Shown here piece after piece: positions 39,764 to 50,081 of a stretch of 64,000 bases of DNA (position 1 is its first letter; every line of letters starts with the position of its first letter). A model generated the notes under the pieces. The model saw nothing but the letters and a program-made list of their open reading frames with translations, was not told the DNA's origin and searched no databases. Origin of the DNA: an uncultured Paracoccaceae bacterium (lineage in GTDB: Bacteria > Pseudomonadota > Alphaproteobacteria > Rhodobacterales > Rhodobacteraceae); the NCBI GenBank assembly GCA_947488175.1, contig CANKYO010000001.1, forward strand, positions 186,001-250,000, read 5' to 3'. The translations under genes and the position numbers were made by a program.

Positions 39764-40195
39764 TCAGTTCCAGAACGCTTCGTCGACCGCTTCCATCGCT
39801 TCCAGTTCTTCCTCGGTCTTGTTGGTCACATAACCATAGGTCTGGTCGTCAACGGCAGTCAGGCGGATGTTCTCAACCGGGATCATCACATGCTTGTCAC
39901 CGATATCAAGGAAACCGCCAACCTCGGCGATGATACCGATCATCTGGCCGTCCTTATTCAGCACGATGTCCTCGATCTCGCCAATTGTATTCCAGTCCGC
40001 GTCGACTGAATCGTAAATCTCGTTGCCGTCCCACATGCTGTCATTCAGCTCGACATCCATGCGGTAGATATTGCCGCCCGTGATGTCACGTGTGCGGATC
40101 AGATCCTCATCGGCCATTGCGCTCGTATCGGCCAGCGCAGCGGTGCCCACAGTGGCAAGGATTGCGGTGATGACAGTCAGTTTGAAGGACTTCAT
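39764..40195 (-). CDS. Exported PRC-barrel domain protein
   Basis: 143 residues. Signal peptide MKSFKLTVITAILATVGTAALA, then a PRC-barrel from about residue 45 to 120: GNEIYDSVDADWNTIGEIED, LNKDGQMIGIIAEVGGFLDIG and HVMIPVENIRLTA. PRC barrels are known from photosynthetic reaction centre H subunit and RimM, and exported versions in alphaproteobacteria are of unknown function. The mature part is strongly acidic. It is monocistronic, with its own terminator. Confidence 0.88.
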   Translation of the reverse strand: MKSFKLTVITAILATVGTAALADTSAMADEDLIRTRDITGGNIYRMDVELNDSMWDGNEIYDSVDADWNTIGEIEDIVLNKDGQMIGIIAEVGGFLDIGDKHVMIPVENIRLTAVDDQTYGYVTNKTEEELEAMEAVDEAFWN

Positions 40196-40425
40196 TTTCA
40201 GTCTCCCCTTTCTAGGTTGCTTTGTACCGGTTCAACCCGCCGCCTGCCGAACGGTTCCATCTAACGAAGAATTTTGTGCATACATTTGTGCGCAAGCAAG
40301 CGCGTCCGCCAAGGGTGGGCTTTCATGCCAATCAACAGTTAACATAGGCTGACACCCCCGCGCGTTGGGGTCCGACGTTTTGCCGACGCAAGTCCGACGC
40401 GATGCCGACAGGAAAAATAAGCCCC

Positions 40426-40845
40426 ATGACTGCAGATGAAATCATCGCAAAACTCAACCTCAAACCGCATCCTGAAAGGGGATATTACAGGCAAACCTGG
40501 GTCGCCGAAAACGACGGTCGGCCGACAGGAACCTGCATCTATTTTTTGTTGAAAGCTGGCGAAAACAGTCATTGGCACAAGGTCGATGCGGTCGAGATCT
40601 GGCACTATTACGCCGGTGTGCCACTGATCCTGTCCACCGCCGAAACGCTGGCCGGACCAGCACAGGATCGGATACTTGGCGCCGATCTGGTTGCCGGTGA
40701 GCGCCCGCAAGCCATTGTTCCGAAAGGTAATTGGCAGGCCGCCCGCACCACCGGCGACTGGACATTGGTCGGCTGCACCGTTTCGCCGGGATTTCAGTTC
40801 GCCGGGTTTACCCTTGCCGAACCGGGTATTGATATTCCCCGCTAG
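40426..40845 (+). CDS. DUF985 family cupin
   Basis: 139 residues. [11 protein letters not shown] near the start and [23 protein letters not shown] carry the histidine/glutamate set of a single cupin barrel, and [15 protein letters not shown] ends the family domain. Function unknown; some relatives bind sugars or metal. The start is the ATG at 40426 rather than an in-frame codon eight residues upstream. Converges with the next gene with a four-base overlap. Confidence 0.88.
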   Translation: MTADEIIAKLNLKPHPERGYYRQTWVAENDGRPTGTCIYFLLKAGENSHWHKVDAVEIWHYYAGVPLILSTAETLAGPAQDRILGADLVAGERPQAIVPKGNWQAARTTGDWTLVGCTVSPGFQFAGFTLAEPGIDIPR

Positions 40846-41627
40846 CGGTCGCCAAACATATCGCCCAGACCACCCAGCACGGATCCTTCGCCCTTACTGC
40901 CGCCCGGCCCTGCGGCACGCATGATGCGGTCAGCCAAACGCGAGAATGGCAAGCTCTGCAAATACACCGTCCCCGGCCCGCGCAACGTGGCCAAAAACAA
41001 CCCTTCGCCGCCAAACACCATGGATTTCAACCCACCCGCCCGTTCAATGTCATAATCAACACCGCTCGTGAACGCACCGATACAACCGGTATCGACACGC
41101 ATCACCTCACCAGGTCGCAACTCGCGCTTAATGACCGTGCCGCCCATATGAATAAAGGCCATGCCATCCCCACGCAGCCGCTGCAGAATGAACCCCTCAC
41201 CCCCGAAAAAGCCCACACCAAGACGTTTCTGAAACGCGATATCGGTCGAGGTTCCAAGTGCGGCACATAGGAAGGCATCCTTTTGGCAAATCAGCTCTTC
41301 CCCGACCAGGGCCATATTAATCGGAATGATCTTGCCCGGATAAGGCGCGGCAAAGGCGACCCGCTTCTTGCCCTGCCCGTTATTGGTGAAATGGGTCATG
41401 AAAATGGATTCCCCCGTCAGCACCCGTTTGCCCACGTTCAGAAGTGAGTTCATGAGGCCGCCGGACGGGGACGAACCATCGCCCATCTTCGCCTCGAAAC
41501 CGATGCCGTCTTCCATGTAATTCATTGCCCCGGCCTCAGCGATCACGGTTTCCTTCGGATCAAGCTCAACCTCGACAATCTGCATGTCGTCGCCAAATAT
41601 CTCATAATCAACTTCATGGCATCGCAT
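40842..41627 (-). CDS. AIM24/TIGR00266 family protein
   Basis: 261 residues. It begins [20 protein letters not shown], with later [34 protein letters not shown] and [18 protein letters not shown]-like segments, all typical of the AIM24 family of beta-rich proteins. These are mostly of unknown function; the yeast member is mitochondrial. Glycine-rich tail ([14 protein letters not shown]). The start at 41627 is preferred to a codon eight residues upstream. Confidence 0.88.
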   Translation of the reverse strand: MRCHEVDYEIFGDDMQIVEVELDPKETVIAEAGAMNYMEDGIGFEAKMGDGSSPSGGLMNSLLNVGKRVLTGESIFMTHFTNNGQGKKRVAFAAPYPGKIIPINMALVGEELICQKDAFLCAALGTSTDIAFQKRLGVGFFGGEGFILQRLRGDGMAFIHMGGTVIKRELRPGEVMRVDTGCIGAFTSGVDYDIERAGGLKSMVFGGEGLFLATLRGPGTVYLQSLPFSRLADRIMRAAGPGGSKGEGSVLGGLGDMFGDR

Positions 41628-41707
41628 CGTTGAAACTCTCCATTCTTTCAAAGCATTATCAGTAACAGTTAAGAGCCAGGCAGCCTGACCACAACGTCCG
41701 GAAAACC

Positions 41708-43591
41708 CTACCCGGTCCGTTCATCCGCCTCGGGCATTTTTCCGGTTTCAAGGATTTCCATCATCTCATCGTGTAGCGCTGCCTCGCGCGGTCCGATGAT
41801 CTCCTGCACACGGGCAACATATTCCTTGTTCTCCATGACAGGGATCGCCGGGTCATAGGCATCGGCCAGCGAAATCATCGACGCACGGTCGGCGCGGTTG
41901 AACGCCTCCACCATCATCTCTGCACGATCCGGGGCGATCCCCATCGCCTCGAACACCGACCGCCCCATGCGCAAGGAGCTGTCATAAGTATCGCGAATAA
42001 TATCACGACAACCTGCGGCCCAAAGCTCGTAAACATGATGCCGGTCCACTGCGCGCGCCACGATATGCACGTCGGGTGCTGCCTGTTTGGCATAGCGCAC
42101 CAATTCGGTGATCTTGTCCCTGTCATCAATCGCAATCACAAATATCTTTGCCTTCTGCAGCCCGGCAGCATGCAACAGATCAGGGCGCGTCGCGTCGCCA
42201 TAATAAATCTGCGCCCCGAAAATACGCATATTTTCCAGATGCTTGGCGTTGTAGTCGATCACCGTCAGGCTGTATCCCGCCGCGCTCAGAATACGGCGCA
42301 CGATACCACCCACCCGACCGCCGCCAGCGATAATCACCTCACCCTGCTCTTCAATCGTGTCAGCCTCGCGAACCTCCTGCCCGACATAGCGCGGCGCAAT
42401 CAGCCGGTCATAAAGAATAAACAGCACCGGGGTCAGCAGCATCGACAGCGCCACCACCAGCAGCAGCAGATCCGCCATATCAGATGGGATCGCCCCGTTC
42501 GCCACCGTAAAAGACAGCAACACAAAGCCGAACTCACCAGCTTGCGCCAACCCCAAAGCCATCAGCCAACGGTCGCCCCCGCGAATGCCAAATATCATGC
42601 CCAGAACCAGCAGAACCGCCGTTTTGACCGCAATCAGCGCCAGCGTCAGACCAATGATCAGCGCCAGATTTTCACCCAGCAGAACGAAATTGATACTCGC
42701 ACCAACAGTCATAAAGAAAAGACCCAGCAACAGCCCCTTGAACGGATCAATATCCGATTCAAGCTCGTGCCTATATTCGCTATTGGCGAGGACCACCCCC
42801 GCCAGAAATGTGCCTAACGCAGGCGAAAGCCCCACCAGCGACATCAGAAGGGCAATCCCAACCACCATCATCAGCGCAGTGGCTGTAAACAATTCACGCA
42901 AACCCGCCGCCGCAATGAAACGAAAAACAGGCCGCGTCAGATAGCTGCCCGCCCCGACAACGGCGCCAATCGCCGCGAGATTGACCAAAGCGGTCTGCCA
43001 GCCATTCAATCCGGCAACCAGGCTCATGCTTTCTTCATGTCCACCTTCCGCACCATGCGCAGTCACCACCGCCAACTCTGGCAAGGCCAGCAGCGGTACC
43101 AGCGCCAGCATCGGGATCACGGCAATGTCTTGGGCAAGCAAAACGGCAAAGCTTGACTGGCCACCATCGCTTTTCATCAATCCCTTTTCATTCAATGTTT
43201 GCAACACGATAGCGGTTGAACTTAGCGACAGCACCAGACCAATCGCCAGCGCTATCGTCCAGCTGGCCCCCAGCAGCATGGCCACACCCATCACCGCCAA
43301 TGCGGTCAACCCAACCTGCCCGCCGCCTAGCCCCAGCAGTCGCCCGCGCATTGACCAAAGCAGTTTCGGCTCCAACTCCAGCCCCACCAGAAACAGCATC
43401 ATCACCACGCCAAACTCTGCAAAGTGCTGGATCGCGATCACATCCACATGCAGCCACCCCAGGACCGGGCTGATCAGAATACCCGCAATCAGATAGCCAA
43501 GCACCGACCCCAGCCCAAACCGCGTCGCTATTGGCACTGAAAAGACGCCTGCAATCAGAAAGATGAATGCCAGCAACAGGAAATCAGTCAT
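41708..43591 (-). CDS. Kef-type (CPA2) cation/proton antiporter with RCK domain
   Basis: 627 residues. About twelve membrane helices to residue 395 form a CPA2 antiporter ([16 protein letters not shown] at the start, [27 protein letters not shown]). They are followed by an NAD-binding RCK_N/TrkA domain from about 412 ([18 protein letters not shown]). KefB/KefC of E. coli exchange potassium and protons under glutathione-adduct control. No KefF/G partner is adjacent, so this is best called Kef-type. It is separated from nrdJ by a terminator. Confidence 0.92.
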   Translation of the reverse strand: MTDFLLLAFIFLIAGVFSVPIATRFGLGSVLGYLIAGILISPVLGWLHVDVIAIQHFAEFGVVMMLFLVGLELEPKLLWSMRGRLLGLGGGQVGLTALAVMGVAMLLGASWTIALAIGLVLSLSSTAIVLQTLNEKGLMKSDGGQSSFAVLLAQDIAVIPMLALVPLLALPELAVVTAHGAEGGHEESMSLVAGLNGWQTALVNLAAIGAVVGAGSYLTRPVFRFIAAAGLRELFTATALMMVVGIALLMSLVGLSPALGTFLAGVVLANSEYRHELESDIDPFKGLLLGLFFMTVGASINFVLLGENLALIIGLTLALIAVKTAVLLVLGMIFGIRGGDRWLMALGLAQAGEFGFVLLSFTVANGAIPSDMADLLLLVVALSMLLTPVLFILYDRLIAPRYVGQEVREADTIEEQGEVIIAGGGRVGGIVRRILSAAGYSLTVIDYNAKHLENMRIFGAQIYYGDATRPDLLHAAGLQKAKIFVIAIDDRDKITELVRYAKQAAPDVHIVARAVDRHHVYELWAAGCRDIIRDTYDSSLRMGRSVFEAMGIAPDRAEMMVEAFNRADRASMISLADAYDPAIPVMENKEYVARVQEIIGPREAALHDEMMEILETGKMPEADERTG

Positions 43592-43660
43592 ATGTCAGCC
43601 CCTCGGGTTTTGGCAGATGATGCGCGGGACCAGCGGGAAATGCAAAGCCCGCAAGCAGAC

Positions 43661-43686
43661 AAAAAAAGGGCCCCCGAAGGGACCCT
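43661..43686 (-). terminator. Intrinsic terminator of nrdJ
   Basis: On the minus strand AGGGTCCC pairs with GGGGCCCT around a C(TTCG)G tetraloop, with one mismatch, followed by seven T residues. It lies about 160 bases past the nrdJ stop and before the antiporter gene, separating the two transcripts. Confidence 0.85.
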
Positions 43687-43789
43687 GTAGTTTCGTTGAT
43701 CAGGCTCACTCTTTATATACCGCTCGGTTTGTTGCCTGCGGCCCGATCCACGCCGAGGGCGAGCGCACTCGCCCCGGGATTTCGTTGGT

Positions 43790-43850
43790 GTGAAGAAATT
43801 TCGTCAGGAAATCTCTTCACCTCCCGAGATTTTTCGCTACGAAAAATCTC
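43790..43850. repeat. Tandem hairpins at the nrdJ stop codon
   Basis: Two inverted repeats. The first pairs GTGAAGAAATTTC (43790-43802) with GGAAATCTCTTCAC at 43807-43820, with one mismatch, around TTTCGTCAGG. The second pairs GAGATTTTTCG (43826-43836) perfectly with CGAAAAATCTC (43840-43850) around CTA, reaching into the nrdJ stop codon. This doublet resembles the pair after cysS (21433-21489) in layout, in the TTTCGT core and in position at a stop codon. Confidence 0.75.
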
Positions 43851-46800
43851 AGCTACACCCAGAGGTGCCCCCACATGTATTGCACTTCATGCAAGTCCCG
43901 TTCCGGACCAGCGTATAGTTTCCGCACTCCCCGCAAGGGTCACCCTCGTAGCCCTGCATCTTGGCCTTGTCCCGTGCACTCAGACTGGTGGTTGATGTCG
44001 CTGTAACAACGGTTGTCGATGTTTCAACCTCTGGCACGAGTGTCTGCAAAGCTGCTGACGGATCAGACCCGGCGGCCAAGGCTGTCGCCCCCATGCCGCC
44101 CTGCAGCACCACCAGATCCTGTGGCATCCGCTTGCGCAAATATCCGGTCGAGGAAATCTGCTTGAGCACTTCGAGCGAGCGCGTTGCCGCATTCTCGGTC
44201 GGGGCCTGGATGTTCGACACGCCTTCCTGTTCCCCACGCCCGATATCGTCGAATGTGGCCCCTTCCGGCTTCACATGCGCCAGATCGGTACGGTCGAGAT
44301 AGGACACAGCCAATTCGCGGAAGATATAATCAAGGATCGAGGTCGCGTTCTTGATGCTGTCATTGCCCTGCACCATGCCCGCTGGCTCGAACTTGGTGAA
44401 GGTGAACGCATCCACAAATTCCTCAAGCGGTACACCGTATTGCAAGCCGACCGACACCGCGATGGCAAAGTTGTTCATCATCGCCCGGAACCCGGCACCT
44501 TCTTTGTGCATGTCGATGAAAATCTCGCCCAGCGATCCGTCTTCGTATTCGCCGGTGCGCAGATAGACTTTGTGCCCGCCAACAATGGCCTTCTGGGTAT
44601 AGCCCTTGCGCCGCTGCGGCATCTTTTCCCGCTCGCGGTTCCGGACTTCCTGCACGATGATCTTTTCAACGATTTTCTCAGCCAGCACCGCGGCCTTTTC
44701 GTGATGGTTGCCGCTTTCCAGCACCTCCATCGCGTCGTCGTCATCCTCCACCAGCGCGGATGCCAGCGGCTGCGACAGTTTCGATCCATCCCGATACAGC
44801 GCGTTGGCCTTCACGCCCAGCGACCAGGACAGTTCATAGGCTTTCTGACAATCCTCGATCGTCGCATCATTGGGCATGTTGATCGTCTTGGAAATCGCGC
44901 CCGAGATAAAGGACTGCGCCGCCGCCATCATGTAGATATGGCTGTCAACACTCAGATAACGCTTGCCTTTTTTGCCGCACGGGTTGGCGCAATCGAACAC
45001 ATTGTAATGCTCTTCTTTCAGGAATGGCGCACCTTCCAGCGTCATCGTCCCGCAAACATGGTCGTTCGCCGCGTCAATATCCTGCTTCGAATAGCCAAGG
45101 TGACGGAGCAGATCGAAAGTGGGATCGTTCAGCTTTTCAGCGGGAATACCGAGGGTCTTGGTGCAGAATTCCTCACCCAGCGTCCATTGGTTAAAGACGA
45201 ATCGGATGTCAAATGCCGACGCCAGCGCCGCCTCAACCTTGTCCAACTCCGCCTGACCGAAGCCATGCCCGATCAGCGACGTGTGGTTGATCGCGGGCGC
45301 TTGCCCGATGGAACCATGCCCAACGGCATAAGCGATGATTTCTTCGATCTGCGCCGAGCCATAGCCCAGTTTTTCAAGTGCCGCAGGCACGGACTGATTG
45401 ATGATTTTGAAGTAACCACCACCGGCCAGCTTCTTGAACTTTACCAAGGCGAAGTCAGGCTCAATCCCAGTTGTATCGCAATCCATGACCAGACCAATGG
45501 TCCCGGTCGGCGCGATGACTGAGACCTGCGCGTTGCGATAACCGTGCTGCTTGCCAAGCGCCAGCGCCTCGTCCCACGCGGACACCGCCAGCTCAACCAA
45601 GCGCTGATCCGGGCAGTTGGCGTGGTCCAGCGGAACGGGCTTCACGTCCAGCTTGTCATAGCCGGTTGACTTACCCAGTGCGGCCTGCCGGTGGTTCTTG
45701 ATCACCCGCAACATATGCTTGCTGTTTTTCTTGTAGCCCGGGAAGGCACCCAACTCGCCCGCCATCTCGGCAGACGTCGCATAGGACACGCCCGACATGA
45801 TCGCGGTTAGGGCGGCCCCCATCGCACGGCCTTCATCACTGTCATACCCAAGGCCCATATTCATCAGCAGACCACCGATATTGGCATAACCCAGACCCAG
45901 CGTTCGGAAGTCATAGGAGCGCTGCGCGATCTCCTTCGATGGGAACTGCGCCATCATCACGCTGATTTCCAGCGTCACCGTCCACAGACGGGTGGCATGC
46001 ATGTAATCTTCGACCTGGAATTCACCGTCCTTGTAAAAGGTCAGCAGGTTCATCGACGCAAGGTTACAGGCCGTGTCGTCCAGGAACATGTATTCAGAAC
46101 ATGGGTTCGATCCGCGGATCGCACCGTCTTCCGGGCATGTGTGCCAGGCGTTGACCGTGTCGTGATACTGAATGCCCGGATCGGCACAGGCCCATGCCGC
46201 ATGCCCAACTTGTTCCCACAGATCGCGGGCCTTGATGATCTTGGCAACCTCACCGTTCTTGCGGTTGATCAGCTTCCAGTTTTCATCGTTCTCGACAGCC
46301 TTCAGGAAGGCATCGGTGACACGGATCGAGTTGTTGGAGTTCTGGCCGGAGACAGATGAATAGGCTTCGGAATCCCAGTCGGTGTCATATGTCGGAAACT
46401 CAATGCTGGTATGGCCCTGCTTGGCATAGTCCAGCACGCGCTTGATGTAAGTTTCTGGGATCGCTGACTTTTTCGCATCCTTGACGGCAGCGGCCAGCGT
46501 GTCGTTCTTCTTGGGGTCGTAGGCATCATCGGCCGCGCCGTCCCATGCTTTGATCGCCGCAAAGATCGCATTTAGATAACGCTCGTGCATCTTGGAACCG
46601 GCGACAATGCTCGCCACCTTCTGTTCTTCGATGACCTTCCAGTTGATGAATTCCTCAATATCGGGGTGGTCGGCATCCACGATCACCATCTTGGCCGCAC
46701 GGCGTGTTGTGCCACCCGATTTGATCGCGCCAGCAGCGCGATCACCGATTTTCAGGAAACCCATCAGACCGGATGACTTGCCACCACCAGACAGCGGCTC

Positions 46801-47502
46801 ACCTTCGCCACGCAGGCTTGAGAAGTTCGTGCCCGTACCAGACCCGTATTTAAACAGACGCGCCTCGCGCACCCACAGGTCCATGATGCCACCATCATTG
46901 ACCAGATCATCGTCAACCGACTGAATGAAACAGGCATGCGGCTGCGGATGCTCATAAGATGATGCCGATTTGGTCAGCTCACCCGTCTTGTAATCCACGT
47001 AATAGTGGCCCTGCGCAGGCCCATCGATACCATAAGCCCAATGCAGGCCGGTATTGAACCATTGCGGGCTGTTCGGTGCCGCACGCTGGGTCGCCAGCAT
47101 GTAGCGCATTTCGTCGAAATAGGCGCGGGCATCATCCTCGGACGAGAAATAGCCACCCTTCCAGCCCCAATAAGTCCACGCGCCTGCAAGGCGATCAAAC
47201 ACCTGCTTCGCTGACGTTTCGCCGCCGAATGTTGCACCTTTGGCAGGAGCGGACCGCCACAGGAACTCCGGCACGCCCTTTTCCTTCACCTTTTTCAGTG
47301 CAGAGGGCACGCCCGCCTTGCGGAAGTATTTCTGCGCGATGACATCGGACGCCACCTGGCTCCATCCGGCGGGAATCTCGCAATCATCCAGCTTGAACAC
47401 AATCGTCCCGTCGGGGTTTCGGATTTCTGACGTGGTGGATTTGAACTCCAGCGCGGCATAGGCATCCTGCCCGGCGGTGGTAAAATTGCGTTCGATCTTC
47501 AT
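43849..47502 (-). CDS. nrdJ: Vitamin B12-dependent (class II) ribonucleotide reductase
   Basis: 1217 residues, the long alphaproteobacterial NrdJ form. It reduces ribonucleotides to deoxyribonucleotides using adenosylcobalamin in place of the di-iron NrdB subunit. [38 protein letters not shown] with the catalytic cysteines, and [11 protein letters not shown] and [14 protein letters not shown] are core segments. The C-terminal tail [15 protein letters not shown] with a second cysteine pair carries the redox thiols. The B12 genes elsewhere in the window would serve it. A 579-base upstream region suggests complex control. Confidence 0.96.
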   Translation of the reverse strand: MKIERNFTTAGQDAYAALEFKSTTSEIRNPDGTIVFKLDDCEIPAGWSQVASDVIAQKYFRKAGVPSALKKVKEKGVPEFLWRSAPAKGATFGGETSAKQVFDRLAGAWTYWGWKGGYFSSEDDARAYFDEMRYMLATQRAAPNSPQWFNTGLHWAYGIDGPAQGHYYVDYKTGELTKSASSYEHPQPHACFIQSVDDDLVNDGGIMDLWVREARLFKYGSGTGTNFSSLRGEGEPLSGGGKSSGLMGFLKIGDRAAGAIKSGGTTRRAAKMVIVDADHPDIEEFINWKVIEEQKVASIVAGSKMHERYLNAIFAAIKAWDGAADDAYDPKKNDTLAAAVKDAKKSAIPETYIKRVLDYAKQGHTSIEFPTYDTDWDSEAYSSVSGQNSNNSIRVTDAFLKAVENDENWKLINRKNGEVAKIIKARDLWEQVGHAAWACADPGIQYHDTVNAWHTCPEDGAIRGSNPCSEYMFLDDTACNLASMNLLTFYKDGEFQVEDYMHATRLWTVTLEISVMMAQFPSKEIAQRSYDFRTLGLGYANIGGLLMNMGLGYDSDEGRAMGAALTAIMSGVSYATSAEMAGELGAFPGYKKNSKHMLRVIKNHRQAALGKSTGYDKLDVKPVPLDHANCPDQRLVELAVSAWDEALALGKQHGYRNAQVSVIAPTGTIGLVMDCDTTGIEPDFALVKFKKLAGGGYFKIINQSVPAALEKLGYGSAQIEEIIAYAVGHGSIGQAPAINHTSLIGHGFGQAELDKVEAALASAFDIRFVFNQWTLGEEFCTKTLGIPAEKLNDPTFDLLRHLGYSKQDIDAANDHVCGTMTLEGAPFLKEEHYNVFDCANPCGKKGKRYLSVDSHIYMMAAAQSFISGAISKTINMPNDATIEDCQKAYELSWSLGVKANALYRDGSKLSQPLASALVEDDDDAMEVLESGNHHEKAAVLAEKIVEKIIVQEVRNREREKMPQRRKGYTQKAIVGGHKVYLRTGEYEDGSLGEIFIDMHKEGAGFRAMMNNFAIAVSVGLQYGVPLEEFVDAFTFTKFEPAGMVQGNDSIKNATSILDYIFRELAVSYLDRTDLAHVKPEGATFDDIGRGEQEGVSNIQAPTENAATRSLEVLKQISSTGYLRKRMPQDLVVLQGGMGATALAAGSDPSAALQTLVPEVETSTTVVTATSTTSLSARDKAKMQGYEGDPCGECGNYTLVRNGTCMKCNTCGGTSGCS

Positions 47503-48081
47503 TGCTTCTGCCCCTTGCTATCTTGCCGTCGTTGCGGCCAAATCCTGAATCGCACCGCTTTGTGCAGCGCAAAAAATAATGCGTATCGATAACCTCAGGC
47601 CGATCACAACCGGTCCGGTCAATGACCAGACAACTATTGTGACGTCGCTATTGGCTTTACGCCCGCCTGCTGAAACCGTCCCCGTGCCCCTACCACATAT
47701 TGTGTCGTGATTGTCGGCCTGCACAACCTGACGCATCTACCCATAGTGGGTCAACGAATTTTTAACACAAAATCTCGATTAAATCTGTTGACGTGGCCAA
47801 TCGGAAAATCCCCGGCGACGGCCACGTGATTCACCCACTGACTTTTCCACAGATCACGGATCTTCACGAAATCGAGAAACCCTTTAGGTTCGGCCCACTT
47901 ACGCCAAATGGCTCAATCAATACCTGAGCCGGAAACGATCAGCTTCCGGGCAATTAATACAGATTAACGTAAAGTTAACACACACTTAAGCCAAGCGACC
48001 CGACCGACCAAATCACCCGCGATGCGCGAATTGGCCCACCGAATCGGTGGTTATACTGCTTGTCATATCCTGAAGATGAAG
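47503..48081. other. 579-base intergenic region upstream of nrdJ
   Basis: No protein-like frame is seen. It must hold the nrdJ promoter. At 47693-47705 CCACATATTGTGT resembles an NrdR box. A second candidate, ACCCATAGTGGGT (47739-47751), is 46 bases away centre to centre, not the 31-32 expected for tandem NrdR boxes. TTTTCCACA (47843-47851) is one base off a DnaA box. The palindrome CCACCGAATCGGTGG at 48036-48050 lies just past the tRNA-Pro 3' end and may aid its termination, though no T-run follows. No cobalamin riboswitch elements could be recognised. Confidence 0.4.
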
Positions 48082-48158
48082 TGGTCGGGGCGGAGAGATT
48101 CGAACTCCCGACCCTCTGTTCCCAAAACAGATGCGCTACCAGGCTGCGCTACGCCCCG
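48082..48158 (-). tRNA. tRNA-Pro (anticodon TGG)
   Basis: 77 bases read on the minus strand. Acceptor stem CGGGGCG pairs with CGCCCCG, followed by the discriminator A and an encoded CCA. The anticodon stem-loop CTGTTTTGGGAACAG presents TGG, which reads proline codons. The T loop is GTTCGAATC. An open frame across it ([15 protein letters not shown]-type) is a familiar spurious translation of tRNA genes. Confidence 0.95.
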
Positions 48159-48201
48159 GACCGAGAGTGTCTTTAGCCCCACCGGGATGATTTGAAAAGC
48201 C

Positions 48202-48678
48202 CTAACTGTCAGTCTTTTCGATGCAGGGCAAAATTGCCTCGACCCCAAAACTGGGATGCTGCATCACATCGCCAACATCCATGCCCAACCGGTTTGCCAG
48301 GCCGCCATTGATTTCCAGCACCATCTGCACGCCATCACCGCCGGGGATCGGCGTCAGATCACCGGGCACAGCATTTTCATGTATGGCTAGAATTTCCCCA
48401 ACCGGACTGGCAAACAACATATCAAGGGGAATCAATGTGTTTTTCATCCAAAAGCTGACAGCCTGCGGTTCTTCATAGATAAACAGCATGCCGGATAGCG
48501 TCGGCATCTCTTCAACGAACATCAGACCGCGGGACCGTTCCTGCGGATCATCGGCAACTTCAACGGTAAATGTCGCCTGCCCCCAATCACCGGAAACAGT
48601 GACCTTATCGTCGGCGCAAACGGCCCAGACGGGCTGCGCAGCGCATAGGCAAAACGCAACCAGCGCGCCTACCTTCAC
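48202..48678 (-). CDS. Exported DUF192 family protein
   Basis: 158 residues. Signal peptide MKVGALVAFCLCAAQPVWA, then a DUF192 domain: FTVEVADDPQERSRGLMFVE, MLFIYEEPQAVSFWMKNTLI, LDMLFASPVGEI and VLEINGGLANRLGMDVGD. These are small beta-barrel proteins of unknown role found in most marine alphaproteobacteria. The start is a GTG overlapping the cold-shock gene's stop (GTGA), which gives a clean signal peptide; a TTG six codons earlier is less likely. Confidence 0.88.
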   Translation of the reverse strand: MKVGALVAFCLCAAQPVWAVCADDKVTVSGDWGQATFTVEVADDPQERSRGLMFVEEMPTLSGMLFIYEEPQAVSFWMKNTLIPLDMLFASPVGEILAIHENAVPGDLTPIPGGDGVQMVLEINGGLANRLGMDVGDVMQHPSFGVEAILPCIEKTDS

Positions 48679-49202
48679 TTGACCGCTGCCTCCCAACCGA
48701 CAACTTCGATGGCCATACGCCCACGCTCGCCATCGACCAGACGCAAACCAACAGCCTCACCCGATTGCAGGTCGGACAGGCCCGAACGGCGCAGCACCTC
48801 AACATGGATAAAGACATCTTCGTCATTGCCGAAAATATTAGCGAATCCAAAACCCTTGGCCTTGTCGAACCACTTGACGCGGGCAGGCTCAATTGGCCGT
48901 TGGGCGATATCCTCCGCCGTGAACTCCACCATGTCGCGCAACGGGACAGAGGTTTCACTTTGGGGCGGCGTGATCGACAACACCTGCGTGGCTTGCAACC
49001 CGCGTTGCGTATCCTGCACGATGATCTCGATCGCCGAGCCGTCAACAACAGATCCCTGACCAAAGTTTCGCAGCACATTCGCATGCAGCAGAATGTCAGG
49101 TCCTCCAAGGTCGGCCACGACAAAGCCGAATCCTTTTGAGGGATCGAACCACTTCACCTGTCCAGTCACCTGCCGTTGGCCGCTGGCCTCTTGCGTATTC
49201 AT
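48675..49202 (-). CDS. Cold-shock protein with two CSD domains
   Basis: 175 residues. Two cold-shock domains: the first (about 12-78) starts GQVKWFDPSKGFGFVVAD, the second (about 107-172) starts ARVKWFDKAKGFGFANIFG. Each carries the RNP1-like KGFGF and an RNP2 (ILLHAN, VFIHVE) for single-stranded nucleic acid. Double-CSD proteins of this size are an alphaproteobacterial form, probably RNA chaperones. ATG 49202 has GGGGAAG five bases upstream, so it is preferred over an in-frame GTG at 49229. The DUF192 gene is coupled downstream. Confidence 0.93.
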   Translation of the reverse strand: MNTQEASGQRQVTGQVKWFDPSKGFGFVVADLGGPDILLHANVLRNFGQGSVVDGSAIEIIVQDTQRGLQATQVLSITPPQSETSVPLRDMVEFTAEDIAQRPIEPARVKWFDKAKGFGFANIFGNDEDVFIHVEVLRRSGLSDLQSGEAVGLRLVDGERGRMAIEVVGWEAAVK

Positions 49203-49304
49203 CAAGTCTTCCCCTACGTCACCTTCCACATATTCGGGATGTGACCGTCTTTGTCTTTCATATACGATCTCGACCAGAAAAAAACTCGGACTTCAAGGCC
49301 TTGC

Positions 49305-49323
49305 ATTTCACGAAGCGTGAAAT
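49305..49323. repeat. Hairpin abutting the pdxH stop codon
   Basis: ATTTCACG pairs perfectly with CGTGAAAT around AAG, directly against the pdxH stop codon. No T-run follows. It shares the placement at a stop codon and an A/T-rich stem ending in CG with the hairpin doublets after cysS and nrdJ. Confidence 0.55.
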
Positions 49324-49929
49324 TCAGGGGTTTAGTCGGGCAATTTCCCAGTTCTGATCAATCGTTGCGCGTGACCACCGAAACCTGTCATGCAATCTGA
49401 ACTGACCGTCGGACCAAAACTCGATCTCCAACGGCCGGATACGAAAACCACCCCAAAAGGGTGGCCGTTCCGGATCCGGTCCCTTTTGCAGCGTTACCTT
49501 TGCCACCTCCGCCATCAAGGCGGAACGCGACGTCAATGGGCGGGATTGCCGCGATGCCCATGCGCCCAGCCTACTCTTGAGTGAACGTGAGGCATAGTAG
49601 GAATCGGCCAAAGCCCCGTCTTCCTTGCTGACCTCGCCACGAACCCTGATCTGACGACGCAGTGACTTCCAATGAAGGACAAATGCAGCCTTGCCGCAAC
49701 CGGCAATTTCGATGCCCTTCTGACTTTCGTAGTTGGTGTAAAACACAAATGCCTCGGGCTCGATCTCTTTCAGCAACACAATGCGCACATTTGGCATGCC
49801 GGTATTGTCTACGGTCGATAAGGCCATCGCGTTGGGGTCGTTTAACTCAGCCTTCTCCGCCTCCGCCAACCAGGCGCGCGCGATCAGAAACGGATCACTA
49901 CCAGAAAATATGCCCTCGCGGTCGGACAT
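49324..49929 (-). CDS. pdxH: Pyridoxamine 5'-phosphate oxidase
   Basis: 201 residues. This FMN enzyme makes pyridoxal 5'-phosphate, the cofactor of the two aminotransferases in the window. [46 protein letters not shown] and the C-terminal segment [17 protein letters not shown] are family signatures, and the protein ends ARLNP as expected. It is divergent from fabI. Confidence 0.95.
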   Translation of the reverse strand: MSDREGIFSGSDPFLIARAWLAEAEKAELNDPNAMALSTVDNTGMPNVRIVLLKEIEPEAFVFYTNYESQKGIEIAGCGKAAFVLHWKSLRRQIRVRGEVSKEDGALADSYYASRSLKSRLGAWASRQSRPLTSRSALMAEVAKVTLQKGPDPERPPFWGGFRIRPLEIEFWSDGQFRLHDRFRWSRATIDQNWEIARLNP

Positions 49930-49958
49930 AACCGATCCTCAAATAGGCCCCGCGTTAA

Positions 49959-49974
49959 CGATTAGGATTAATCG
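49959..49974. promoter_or_regulatory. Palindrome in the pdxH-fabI divergent region
   Basis: CGATTA and TAATCG flank GGAT, making a 16-base inverted repeat 30 bases from the pdxH start and 108 bases from the fabI start. It could be an operator for either gene. No regulator is known to me for this motif. Confidence 0.35.
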
Positions 49975-50081
49975 CGCCGAGAGGCAACCACTTTGGTTCC
50001 ATCGGGCAATAGCTTGCTGACCGGTTTGCAATCGCCTAAACCGATTTGAAGCAACGCCAAAGTAAACAAAGGACTGGTGGG

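Noticed and set aside
44275-45522. 415-residue plus-strand frame inside nrdJ
   Set aside because: Antisense shadow of a long, well-conserved gene, rich in His and Arg.
47843-47851. DnaA-box-like TTTTCCACA upstream of nrdJ
   Set aside because: A single site, one base off consensus, without an A/T-rich cluster or other boxes; not an origin.
48063-48248. 61-residue minus-strand frame containing [15 protein letters not shown]
   Set aside because: It is a translation of the tRNA-Pro gene, a well-known spurious open frame.
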